From Cornus controversa (lineage: Eukaryota > Streptophyta > Magnoliopsida > Cornales > Cornaceae): DNA of 64,000 nt. The position numbers and the translations under genes are program-made. Below, piece by piece: positions 34,401 to 46,000 of this stretch. The DNA is taken from assembly GCA_026545225.1 (NCBI GenBank), contig CM048846.1, positions 53,436,270-53,500,269 of the forward strand, read 5' to 3'. Every line of letters starts with the position of its first letter. Within the stretch, counting starts at the first letter, position 1. The notes beneath the pieces are model-generated. The model did not search any database and was not told where the DNA came from. It was given only the letters and a program-made list of their open reading frames with translations.

Positions 34401-34733
34401 CCATAAATATATAAAGTATATTATTTAACAATATGAATATTTTAATAATGTGAAATATATTATTTATTAAATAATTTGCGTTATAAAGTTATTTAATTTT
34501 AAATTAGTTATCTTATTTATTGATTATATAATATTAGGTTTCATGTAATGAATAATTTATTATGTAATATAATGTATTACTATACTAAACTATGTGAAAT
34601 ATTATAAATTATTTTATTATAAAATATAACATTATATGTTATTTTTATCTTATAATGGCAACTAAATATAAATTGTATTATATATTTTGGTTTTTATATT
34701 CTTAAAAATATTTAATTAAATTTTCATACTTAT
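28440..34733. repeat. AT-rich tandem array, left block
   Basis: Repeated blocks of very AT-rich sequence without coding capacity. Recurring words include GGTTTCATATAA, CATTTTAACTTATAATGGCA, CACTACACTATAATATTA, TATATTTATCATAAATTAAT and ATGTGAAATATCATAAATT. The GGTTTCATATAA marker recurs every 300-600 bp (for example near 28838, 29191, 29719, 29900, 31829, 32498, 33350, 33841, 34529). A larger unit of about 2.0 kb is also visible: 31440-32750 and 33450-34733 align block by block. The left border near 28440 is approximate. It contains the hAT element 30285-30911. Confidence 0.75.
30285..30911. mobile_element. non-autonomous hAT-type element in the array, 627 bp
   Basis: Ends TAGGGTTGCAACTCGGG and (inverse of right) TAGGGGTGCAACTTGGG; flanks ATTTACAG (30277-30284) and GTTTACGG (30912-30919) match at six of eight bases. 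Filled with CGGGTTGGGCTCGGGTTG-type repeats. The homologous array block near 49000-49030 (GTAGAACTAATCTTATGTG) lacks the element and shows the original continuous sequence. Confidence 0.75.
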
Positions 34734-36115
34734 TGTCACGACCCGAAATCCGGACCGCCGGGACTCCCCCGGACCGGCCCGAAGCCCAGGTTGCGAACCC
34801 GTTTACTCAACCTCACGCTATAACCACCACCTGATCATACAATCTCAATTTCCTATTATTTTACAAAAATTGGGCATGACCCATTCTAAATAATCAACTC
34901 CTGGCATATTACACCTGCTTTACAATTCATATGGACACTTCTGGGCACGTGTCCCCCCAGCATTTATATCTAACAATCAAAATGGACACTTCTGGGCTCG
35001 TGTCCCCCCAGCATTTCTACCACATGTATAATATAATCAAAAGAATACATGTCTCAGTCCTTGAATGTCCGTATTATATACATATACATCACATGAATGT
35101 AATACATCTGAAGGGATTGGCTCAACATAATTACTTCATACATTAATCCAAATGTACAACATTCATCTACTATCCTGAACATAAATTAGATTCTAAGGAA
35201 TCTAACTACTACCTCTGCAATTGGCGCTATCAGTTTCCCCAACTGACTCCATAATCGTCAATACCTGCAAAACCTGGGAGGGGGTGAGCTCAAAGGCCCA
35301 ACAAGGTATGTAGAACCATACTATCATCGCAGCAGCAGGTCGATCCTCACATATTCTCAAAACTATACATGCACTTAAATATATCACGATATTTAAAGTC
35401 ATGCCCCTCCTAGCATACATGAATCAACAATGCATATGGAAATCCTAGCACATATGAACATATAAATCAACTTCATATGATTTTCAAAAATCATTTTTCA
35501 ACATGCTTGAAAATAGTAAAAATCCAACATCAATATGTATGAAGGACACAAGTATCCACGCATTTACATGACCAATATAAATCAATCACTACGTCATCTA
35601 CCCTATAAGTACCAATCTCAAATGCGATATGAATGCTTTTAAATCGTACAACATGCTTAACAGTCAATCATGTAAACATAAAGGTATTTACACCTTCTTC
35701 GATTCTAACTCGATACATAGGCATGATCGATCCACTTCGACGATCATGTGGTGTTAAGTCACTCTAACGACACCAAAGTGTTGGTTAACTCCGTCGACAC
35801 TCGTGGGATAGGACAACTCCAATAGTCACACAAATCAAGGTATTCGTAGTTAATGTTCTAACTAAATTGTGCAATCCTTCATGAGATACTATAACATGCA
35901 CATAAATGATGGTATAACATGCTAGCAAGAAGAAAACAAAAGCATCACTCTACATTCCCAGTCCTAGTCATAGTCATAGTCATATGATCAAGCACTAACA
36001 GATCAAGCGAATTTCAACTCCGGTATTCAAGAGGCTAATCATATTTTGTTCCATCATTTTCAATAAAACATAAGCTACAATTTAAGCATATAATTCCGGG
36101 CGTTGTCCGTAGTTC

Positions 36116-36270
36116 CGTGCATTTATCGAAATAAATCACGTAGATTCCGTGCACTTACAGAAGTAAGTCACGTAGATTCCGTGCACTTACACCAGGTAAG
36201 TCACGTAGATTCCGTGCACTTACACAAGGTAAGTCACGTAAATTCCGTGCACTTGTTAAAACAAGTCACG
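36116..36270 (-). repeat. five-unit hairpin array in the LARD 3' LTR
   Basis: Five units of 32-33 bp: 36116-36140, 36148-36172, 36180-36205, 36213-36238 and 36246-36270 are the hairpin parts. All keep CGTGC at the left and CACG at the right. The inner arms are ATTTAT/ATAAAT in unit 1, ACTTAC/GTAAGT in units 2-4 and ACTTGT/ACAAGT in unit 5, so changes on one arm are matched on the other. Loops are 4-5 bases. Confidence 0.85.
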
Positions 36271-38689
36271 TAGCACTGCCGGTTTTACGGGCTACTAACC
36301 CGATGGAATCCGACACCACTTGGCCAAGTTTAGGATAGTTTCCCTTCATTTTCCGGCACAACCCCGTCAACTAAATCAATTTCCAAGCAACAAACATTCC
36401 AACAATCCCATATACACATGTATGTCAATTCCTGCATATAAATCATATATGCTTACAATCCTCTAATCTAGCATATATTATTCATGCTTTCCACTCAACA
36501 CATCCATGTATTACAGGTAACTAGTCTGCATCCCACTCACACCTCCAACGCATACTCACATATATACCAAATCCTGCATATAAGTCACCTATGTACATAA
36601 ACTAGCATAATGTAATCATACTCCCATTCAATGCACACACTGGTTACAGATACTTAGCGTGTATCCGTTTCTACATAGATCCCCATATAATCACGTGAAT
36701 GTCATTTCCCACTCTTATATACAATGCGGATGCATATACACTTATCATATTATTTTCGTGTTCTAATCCATGCTCATTAATACTACAAAGAAGTATATGG
36801 CATATCTCCTGTCACAACTCACTACATATAGCCCATATGTGTATAACACATGCATATTATACCACTTATGCATACAACTTCAAGATCAGCATACTTTACT
36901 CATGTCCCACCCAATACATACATTTAGAACATAGAAACAGCATGCATTCAACAACTACATTCCCACATATAAACACACATGTGTCACATCCTGTATATAA
37001 TCACATATGCACGTATACTAGCACAAATAGAATCATACTATCATTCCGTGCATGCATTTACTACAACAATCTAGGATGTATTCAAATCACAATATATATA
37101 ACCATAATATATTCTATCATTCGTAAATGTATTATGCACACATATCACACTTAACATTTATCGTGCTTCTCAAGTACTCATCAATGTTATATTCAAATTT
37201 AGCATGCGTTTCTACATTGCAACCATATCTATATATATATATAATCACGTATATATATATATATATATTTAACATCATGCATAAGGATCATATATGCATG
37301 CAAGGCAACATCAAGCTAAATATACATATATAATTTAGCATACTTTACATGGCTCAATCCCTAAATATGCATATAACAATGCAAATCGACATTTGAATCT
37401 AACAATGCTCTTACTCTCCAAGCCCACACATATATATATACCCACATGTATTTATCCTCACACCCCACGTATATATATATATATATATAAACACCTTTAT
37501 ATATATATATATATGCACATATATATATATATGCAAACACCACATATGACTAAATTAAGCACATATGTAAAATTAATCAGCATAATTAAAATATGCATAG
37601 AGATAGAGGCAAGAATCAACTTGCCTTAGGTCCAGCTTTCAACCGGTCCATGCCTGCAAATCGGCCTCTACCAAGTCCGGTCCGGTCCAATCCCTCGTCA
37701 AAGTTAACACAACCGACCCAAAACACGAGCTATAATATCTTGTTATGCAAGACCCTCAAGCCAACCCCAAGGCCGGCATCTCCAAACCATCCAATCGAAG
37801 CTCCAAGCTTCGGCACTTTTGTCGACCCCGAGGCCGAACCCATCAAATCAGAACCCTGGCTGCTACTCCAAGCAACTCCCATGACATGCCCAGCTGAGAC
37901 CAACTGAGACCTCCTAATATTCAACCCCCGTGGTTACCTCTTCACGGCCCAACCACGAAACCATCCATTCGGCAGTTAGCCTCTAACCGGCCCCCAACCC
38001 AAATCAATCACAAACCTATACATTTGTAGATCTCCAACATTGCAGCCCAAAATTATGGTTGCTCAAACAAACTCAACAACTACACACCAAACAATCCACA
38101 ACCAAACACAACCCGGCTATCTGCTGAGTTTCATCCCGAATCCCCATCGAGAATTACAACCATGGAAGCAAACCCAGCCAAACCATGAACCCAACTCAAC
38201 TCAACAACTCACCTCAACTGAACCAACGACCCAGCAGGAACCATCAAAGCCTCGGCTTCCACTGTGAACATCCACCATAGCCGTGAGCCTCCAATCACCA
38301 TACCCAAATGGAACCCATTCAAAAACCATACCCAACCAACCAGCAACTGAACCCAACGGCTCACCGTAACGGATCTACTAGCCGAAGCCTCCAATCGGAC
38401 CGAACACAACCCATCGACCACCTCTGTCTCAAGCCCAGACAGCCTCGTACCGCCGTCCTACTCCACGGCCGGAAACACCTCCATCTTCGCAGACCCAGTC
38501 ACCGTGAGCGTCACCGTCGGGATCATCGCCGGTTGAACCTTCCACCGAACCGGCGAACTCCACCCAGTCGCGAGCAGCTCGGTCGAATCGAGCCGTCACG
38601 CAACGCCGGACATCACCGCCGTGGGCAACCACGGTCACCGTCGCCGTCGCTGCCGGAAACGGCCCCCGTCGCCGCTGATCGGCCGCCGG

Positions 38690-38850
38690 AACCGATTCCC
38701 CCTCTCGGCAGCTCTCTCTTTCCCTCTCGTTTCCCTCTCTCTCCCCGACTTCCTCTCTTCTCTCTCCCTTTTCTTTTTCCTTTTCTTCTTTTCCTTTTCT
38801 TTTCTTTCTTCTTTTTCTTTTCTTCTTTTCTCCTTTTCTCTTCTCCAGCC
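38690..38850. repeat. CT-rich tract in the LARD LTR
   Basis: Long pyrimidine run (CTTTTC/CTCTCT repeats); GA-rich on the element's sense strand, following a possible TATA-like TTTAAAATAAAA (minus strand, near 38875-38886). It may be the leader of the LARD transcript. The same tract lies at 46971-47131. Confidence 0.5.
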
Positions 38851-39331
38851 AACCCACGTGGGTCACTCTCCTTCTTTTATTTTAAACCCCCTTTTTCTTG
38901 CACCACTCACAGCCACATATTAATATATGTATAAGTATATCCACATACCATATACACACTTACACCCATCCTCCTATACGTATATATGCCCATACATATA
39001 CACACTTTTATGTGTATATATAATAATGTATATACTTAATAGATATATTTATAATTTGATATAAATATATCCCACATATATATATATATATATATATATA
39101 CGCATCCTCCGGCATTACTATAATTCCATGTACAAAATCTTCTCAATCTCTTTATTTATATACATAAAATTCCATACATATAAACATCCACTTCTATAAA
39201 TATATATATATAATTCCATTTATATATATATATATATCCACATATTTTTTTTTCGAAATTAATTTATTCGAAAAAAATTAAATCCGGTCAAAATCCACCC
39301 GGAACCGGTCAAAAAAATTCCAATCCTTACA

Positions 39332-39346
39332 ACCTCCCCTCCTTCA
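39332..39346 (-). promoter_or_regulatory. polypurine tract of the LARD
   Basis: The minus strand reads GAAGGAGGGGAGGT directly before the 3' LTR, the expected plus-strand primer. Confidence 0.75.
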
Positions 39347-40612
39347 AGGAATTTCGTCCTCGAAATTAGCATAGTCATGGTCTTTCCAAACTAATCCTTA
39401 CCAAACGTCATTCTCGCCAATGATCGTCACTTTTCCTTTCCACATACCCTAGGCGCTACACTTGCAACACCTAACTCATAATTCTCAACTCTTGCACAAC
39501 AGTGCATCTCGACTGCCGTAAGGAAATATAACTACTTCCGTGACATGGCTGAGTGACTCCTAAGCCCATGTACGGTTCACTCATGAAAACCTCCGAAGCA
39601 CTTGCTTCGTAGAGTCCACAGTCTCTACCTCAAGACCTACCCCAGTCCATCTCTACCTCTAGTCTAAGGCCACACCTTTGACTAATCATACCAATCACTC
39701 ACAGTGATACTTCCCTATAATCCGGGATCATCAATACTCAAAGTCATTCTTTTAATATCCAACATAACTCTCAATCTCTGGCATACCATTCCCGGGCTTA
39801 GTCTAATATCCTGGGCATCATCACAACACAAACCGCATCAATCCAGTGCACATCACAAGCGCACTCACCAGCAAGGCACATGATAGTGTACCTGCCAATA
39901 CAAACCACATAAGCAGTGTACTTGCCACAGCAAGCCACATAACTCTGCCCAGTCTCATAGACCACAACCCACTGGAATCCAATGCCAAGTCTAGGATCTT
40001 ACATCCCACTGATTTCACACTCTCATTACTCAAGAGAACCATTTCCCATTTTCATCGTTCACACCAAGGAATCAGTTGACAATTAGAGAGAATTCCTTTC
40101 ATATTAGCACTTCACTTTAGACAACCCTTACCAATGAAAGTTTGAGGTCACCTACAGTAACCAAACAGTAACCATACAGTGGCCGCAGCCCACTGCATCT
40201 ACATATCCACTGCGTCCACCTCTCCCCTTCATGGTAAGAAACTATCCTCACTTCAGATACCATATGTCAGGGACCTCATCCATTATCAACTTATCCTTCT
40301 CTTAACATCATATCCACACTTTGATCCAACTGCATCAATCATGCGCATAACACAGTACCCTACTGTAATACCCCGCTCCAACACATGGTATGATATTGTC
40401 CGCTTTGGGCCATAGCCCGCACGGTTTTGCTATTGGGTTTACCCCAAAAGGCCTCATACCATTTGAAGAGAACATACTACATATAAGCACATCCCCTTTT
40501 CCACACCCAGGCGATGTGGGATTGAGCACCCTGTACCCTGTCAGTGTGGTAGCTCAGCCCAGTGTCTGTCTTCGCACCCGCCCACTCACACCCGTCCACA
40601 AGGGTTACTACA

Positions 40613-40685
40613 ATCCACCCCCCTACGAGGCCCGACGTCCTCGTCGGCACACTTCTTCCGGCTGGGTTCAGGCTCTGATACCAAT
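40613..40685 (-). other. first internal domain of the TRIM
   Basis: 73 bp holding primer site and polypurine tract; identical to 40935-41007. Confidence 0.75.
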
Positions 40686-40934
40686 TGAAATACCCCGCTC
40701 CAACACATGGTATGATATTGTCCGCTTTGGGCCTGAGCCCGCACGGTTTTGCTCTTGGGTTTACCCCAAAAGGCCTCATACCATTTGAAGAGAACATACT
40801 ACATATAAGCACATCCCCTTTTCCACACCCAGGCGATGTGGGATTGAGCACCCTGTACCCTGTCAGTGTGGTAGCTCAGCCCAGTGTCTGTCTATGCACC
40901 CGCCCACTCACACCTGTCCACAAGGGTTACTACA

Positions 40935-41007
40935 ATCCACCCCCCTACGAGGCCCGACGTCCTCGTCGGCACACTTCTTCCGGCTGGGTTCAGGCTCTGA
41001 TACCAAT
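40935..41007 (-). other. second internal domain of the TRIM
   Basis: 73 bp holding primer site and polypurine tract; identical to 40613-40685. Confidence 0.75.
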
Positions 41008-42674
41008 TGTAATACCCCGCTCCAACACATGGTATGATATTGTCCGCTTTGGGCCATAGCCCGCACGGTTTTGCTATTGGGTTTACCCCAAAAGGCCTCA
41101 TACCATTTGAAGAGAACATACTACATATAAGCACATCCCCTTTTCCACACCCAGGCGATGTGGGATTGAGCACCCTGTACCCTGTCAGTGTGGTAGCTCA
41201 GCCCAGTGTCTGTCTTCGCACCCGCCCACTCACACCCGTCCACAAGGGTTACTACACCTACTAAGGTCAAGGCACATGAAGAGTGCACCTGTCCAAAACA
41301 AATCATCCAGTCCTGTCCATTTTCATGGACTACATTCCGTTGGCATTTAGTGCCAAGATTAGGGTTTTACATACCCTTAACTTCACAATCTCATTTACCC
41401 GTCCATTGATCCTAACGGACGTTTTCGACTGTTCGGGTATTTATCCATTCCTTTCCAGCATCTCACTTGACACACCAAGATCCTGACTGCTTCTTCTAGG
41501 ATCCCACAAATCCTTCCACGCATTACTGACTCCAAGAATTAGGTCAATTCTGAGTCCTCAATAATCGTGCAAGAGTGCAACGCAAATCTGGACTATCAAA
41601 CTCTCAGTTTGGGAAAGTCCCAAGGCACTTCATGCCCTTCTTCATCCACACTAGACTCTTACTCCAAAGTCTATCACAACATGTCTATTTCAACATCATA
41701 GTTCGTTCAACTCCAAACCTCTACCTAGGTTTGCCAATTCCTAAGACTGAAATTTCTAGGTGACTACATGTCACTACTAGCCATGTGACGCCAAATGTAA
41801 CACAAAAGGGTAATGCACAGTCACATAAGTCACGCATAGCACATAGCATATAATATACAACATGTTAATCAAATAAACACATACCATGCATGATATGAAA
41901 TATGATGCATCAAATCAAATCAAAATCCTAGCCCTCGGGCTAACACTAGGAAAATACCACTGTCCGTACACGGTCTCAGTACTTCCTCTGCCTGAGCAAG
42001 TGTGAAACACGGCCCAGTCCCCCTACTACACACATACTAGAACACAAACTCTAGAGCGGTTCAAACCAACCTACTCTCATCCTCTGTACTCATTGGTAAA
42101 CACCTACCAATCCATCCACATCTGTAGTCTCAGGTAGCAACCTTGACTATCTACACCAATCACTTTCAGTGACATATCCCTACTATTGGGAATTCTTTAT
42201 ATGTCGTCATCCGGACAAAACAACTCAACGTCTACAAGAGCCAGCGTATTGTAAGAGAAACGCTAATCCAAGAAAAATGTTTGATCAGGCCATTTTTCTC
42301 AGTTAGCCCAACTCCGGCAATATGCCTTCCTTGTATCCCATCTCAATCTCAATTGCCAACCTCGGCAATACACTCATCAATCTCCTAAGTCCCTCAGTAT
42401 TTCTAAGGACTTAAATACTCGCAACATCCCTTGCGGTATCTATTCATTGCTCACTAATGAGACTTAATCACCAAATCAAAGGTCTAAACTCAACCAATTC
42501 TGGGAGTTATTACCAATCAAAACCAGTTTCGCACACCAACACTTTGATCTTTCATTAGGATTGCTCACATCGAGCAAGTCATTCCACTATCATCCATAGG
42601 TAATCAAACCCATCATCTAGACAACTATCAACCATTGCCTATCTCCAAATCAACACATGATTTGACCATCTGCC

Positions 42675-43011
42675 CTTAGGTATTCGAACCTACGATTTTG
42701 ATACCCTAGGTTTTTCAAACCTAATGCTTTAACAGCAATCCAGAGTTCCTCAAATCCTCAGCCTTCACCCGTCGCCCCTAGGTATTCCAACCTAGTGCTC
42801 TGATAGACACCATTCTGGCATCAGGTACATAATCCAATATTCTCAAACCATACACGTGATATGTCTATTCCCTTCATCCCTAGGTATTCCAACCTAGAGC
42901 TCTGATACCATGTTGTTGGTATCAGAGACTTGATCTAACCCCCATAATTCCAAATATTATCTGAACACCACCCGTCGTCCCTAGGTATTCTGACCTAGAG
43001 CTCTGATACCA
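42675..43011 (-). repeat. about 102-bp repeats carrying primer-site-like motifs
   Basis: Four copies of CCTAGGTATTC-AACCTAG-GCTCTGATACC-type sequence at about 42675, 42777, 42879 and 42980, spaced 101-102 bp. The last carries the real primer site; the third has the same 12 bases (42900-42911); the first two are degenerate. CTAGGT/ACCTAG inside each unit is itself an inverted repeat. Confidence 0.7.
43000..43011 (-). promoter_or_regulatory. primer binding site of the LARD (tRNA-iMet type)
   Basis: The minus strand reads TGGTATCAGAGC, three bases after the 5' LTR. This is the standard plant LTR-retrotransposon site complementary to the 3' end of initiator tRNA-Met. Confidence 0.85.
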
Positions 43012-43014
43012 TGC

Positions 43015-46000
43015 TGTCACGACCCGAAATCCGGACCGCCGGGACTCCCCCGGACCGGCCCGAAGCCCAGGTTGCGAACCCGTTTACTCAACCTCACGCT
43101 ATAACCACCACCTGATCATACAATCTCAATTTCCTATTATTTTACAAAAATTGGGCATGACCCATTCTAAATAATCAACTCCTGGCATATTACACCTGCT
43201 TTACAATTCATATGGACACTTCTGGGCACGTGTCCCCCCAGCATTTATATCTAACAATCAAAATGGACACTTCTGGGCTCGTGTCCCCCCAGCATTTCTA
43301 CCACATGTATAATATAATCAAAAGAATACATGTCTCAGTCCTTGAATGTCCGTATTATATACATATACATCACATGAATGTAATACATCTGAAGGGATTG
43401 GCTCAACATAATTACTTCATACATTAATCCAAATGTACAACATTCATCTACTATCCTGAACATAAATTAGATTCTAAGGAATCTAACTACTACCTCTGCA
43501 ATTGGCGCTATCAGTTTCCCCAACTGACTCCATAATCGTCAATACCTGCAAAACCTGGGAGGGGGTGAGCTCAAAGGCCCAACAAGGTATGTAGAACCAT
43601 ACTATCATCGCAGCAGCAGGTCGATCCTCACATATTCTCAAAACTATACATGCACTTAAATATATCACGATATTTAAAGTCATGCCCCTCCTAGCATACA
43701 TGAATCAACAATGCATATGGAAATCCTAGCACATATGAACATATAAATCAACTTCATATGATTTTCAAAAATCATTTTTCAACATGCTTGAAAATAGTAA
43801 AAATCCAACATCAATATGTATGAAGGACACAAGTATCCACGCATTTACATGACCAATATAAATCAATCACTACGTCATCTACCCTATAAGTACCAATCTC
43901 AAATGCGATATGAATGCTTTTAAATCGTACAACATGCTTAACAGTCAATCATGTAAACATAAAGGTATTTACACCTTCTTCGATTCTAACTCGATACATA
44001 GGCATGATCGATCCACTTCGACGATCATGTGGTGTTAAGTCACTCTAACGACACCAAAGTGTTGGTTAACTCCGTTGACACTCGTGGGATAGGACAACTC
44101 CAATAGTCACACAAATCAAGGTATTCATAGTTAATGTTCTAACTAAATTGTGCAATCCTTCATGAGATACTATAACATGCACATAAATGATGGTATAACA
44201 TGCTAGCAAGAAGAAAACAAAAGCATCACTCTACATTCCCAGTCCTAGTCATAGTCATAGTCATATGATCAAGCACTAACAGATCAAGCGAATTTCAACT
44301 CCGGTATTCAAGAGGCTAATCATATTTTGTTCCATCATTTTCAATAAAACATAAGCTACAATTTAAGCATATAATTCCGGGCGTTGTCCGTAGTTCCGTG
44401 CATTTATCGAAATAAATCACGTAGATTCCGTGCACTTACAGAAGTAAGTCACGTAGATTCCGTGCACTTACACCAGGTAAGTCACGTAGATTCCGTGCAC
44501 TTACACAAGGTAAGTCACGTAAATTCCGTGCACTTGTTAAAACAAGTCACGTAGCACTGCCGGTTTTACGGGCTACTAACCCGATGGAATCCGACACCAC
44601 TTGGCCAAGTTTAGGATAGTTTCCCTTCATTTTCCGGCACAACCCCGTCAACTAAATCAATTTCCAAGCAACAAACATTCCAACAATCCCATATACACAT
44701 GTATGTCAATTCCTGCATATAAATCATATATGCTTACAATCCTCTAATCTAGCATATATTATTCATGCTTTCCACTCAACACATCCATGTATTACAGGTA
44801 ACTAGTCTGCATCCCACTCACACCTCCAACGCATACTCACATATATACCAAATCCTGCATATAAGTCACCTATGTACATAAACTAGCATAATGTAATCAT
44901 ACTCCCATTCAATGCACACACTGGTTACAGATACTTAGCGTGTATCCGTTTCTACATAGATCCCCATATAATCACGTGAATGTCATTTCCCACTCTTATA
45001 TACAATGCGGATGCATATACACTTATCATATTATTTTCGTGTTCTAATCCATGCTCATTAATACTACAAAGAAGTATATGGCATATCTCCTGTCACAACT
45101 CACTACATATAGCCCATATGTGTATAACACATGCATATTATACCACTTATGCATACAACTTCAAGATCAGCATACTTTACTCATGTCCCACCCAATACAT
45201 ACATTTAGAACATAGAAACAGCATGCATTCAACAACTACATTCCCACATATAAACACACATGTGTCACATCCTGTATATAATCACATATGCACGTATACT
45301 AGCACAAATAGAATCATACTATCATTCCGTGCATGCATTTACTACAACAATCTAGGATGTATTCAAATCACAATATATATAACCATAATATATTCTATCA
45401 TTCGTAAATGTATTATGCACACATATCACACTTAACATTTATCGTGCTTCTCAAGTACTCATCAATGTTATATTCAAATTTAGCATGCGTTTCTACATTG
45501 CAACCATATCTATATATATATATAATCACGTATATATATATATATATATTTAACATCATGCATAAGGATCATATATGCATGCAAGGCAACATCAAGCTAA
45601 ATATACATATATAATTTAGCATACTTTACATGGCTCAATCCCTAAATATGCATATAACAATGCCAATCGACATTTGAATCTAACAATGCTCTTACTCTCC
45701 AAGCCCACACATATATATATACCCACATGTATTTATCCTCACACCCCACGTATATATATATATATATATAAACACCTTTATATATATATATATATGCACA
45801 TATATATATATATGCAAACACCACATATGACTAAATTAAGCACATATGTAAAATTAATCAGCATAATTAAAATATGCATAGAGATAGAGGCAAGAATCAA
45901 CTTGCCTTAGGTCCAGCTTTCAACCGGTCCATGCCTGCAAATCGGCCTCTACCAAGTCCGGTCCGGTCCAATCCCTCGTCAAAGTTAACACAACCGACCC

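Larger units (their letters stand above)
34734..39331 (-). repeat. 3' LTR of the LARD (left copy)
   Basis: 4598 bp. Order from the left: GC-rich end (TGTCACGACCCG), two GGACACTTCTGGGC-type repeats (34931-35010), hairpin array (36116-36270), a long CAT/ATA-rich part with (AT)n tracts, a GC-rich part (37630-38730), a long CT tract (38690-38850) and an AT-rich end. Confidence 0.85.
40364..41256 (-). mobile_element. TRIM element with three LTRs, nested in the LARD
   Basis: Structure LTR (40364-40612), 73-bp interior, LTR (40686-40934), 73-bp interior, LTR (41008-41256); every LTR is 249 bp. Flanked by CCTAC duplications (40359-40363, 41257-41261). On the minus strand each LTR begins TGTAGTAACCC and ends in TATTACA or TATTTCA; each interior starts with TGGTATCAGAGCC (tRNA-iMet primer site) and ends with the purine-rich TAGGGGGGTGGAT next to the following LTR. 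No coding capacity, as in all TRIMs. The two outer LTRs look identical; the middle one differs from them at about seven bases. No 5S rRNA-like part, so not Cassandra. Confidence 0.85.
39347..42999 (-). other. non-coding interior of the LARD
   Basis: About 3.65 kb of mixed-composition DNA without recognisable gag or pol domains in any frame. It contains the TRIM at 40364-41256 and the primer-site repeats at 42675-43011. Short frames exist but none shows a known domain. Confidence 0.7.

Noticed and set aside
36699-37154. 151-codon frame repeated at 44980-45435
   Set aside because: Low-complexity His/Tyr/Ile/Thr peptide from CAT/ATA-rich LTR sequence; identical copies are due to LTR duplication, not selection.
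38308-38934. 208-codon plus-strand frame (and copy 46589-47215) rich in Pro, Arg, Ser and Phe
   Set aside because: It lies inside the LARD LTR, antisense to the element, and half of it is the translation of a CT tract. No domain; its conservation between the two copies only reflects the young LTR pair.
40364-41256. Cassandra-type TRIM with a 5S rRNA-derived LTR
   Set aside because: I looked for the conserved 5S internal promoter words in the LTR and did not find them.
40390-41264. Overlapping frames of 60-130 codons on both strands
   Set aside because: They are the same TRIM LTR read three times; TRIMs do not code.
43000-43011. tRNA gene suggested by TGGTATCAGAGC (also in the TRIM and near 42900)
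   Set aside because: Only the 3'-end complement of initiator tRNA is present, beside LTRs; these are primer sites. No tRNA cloverleaf was found in the window.
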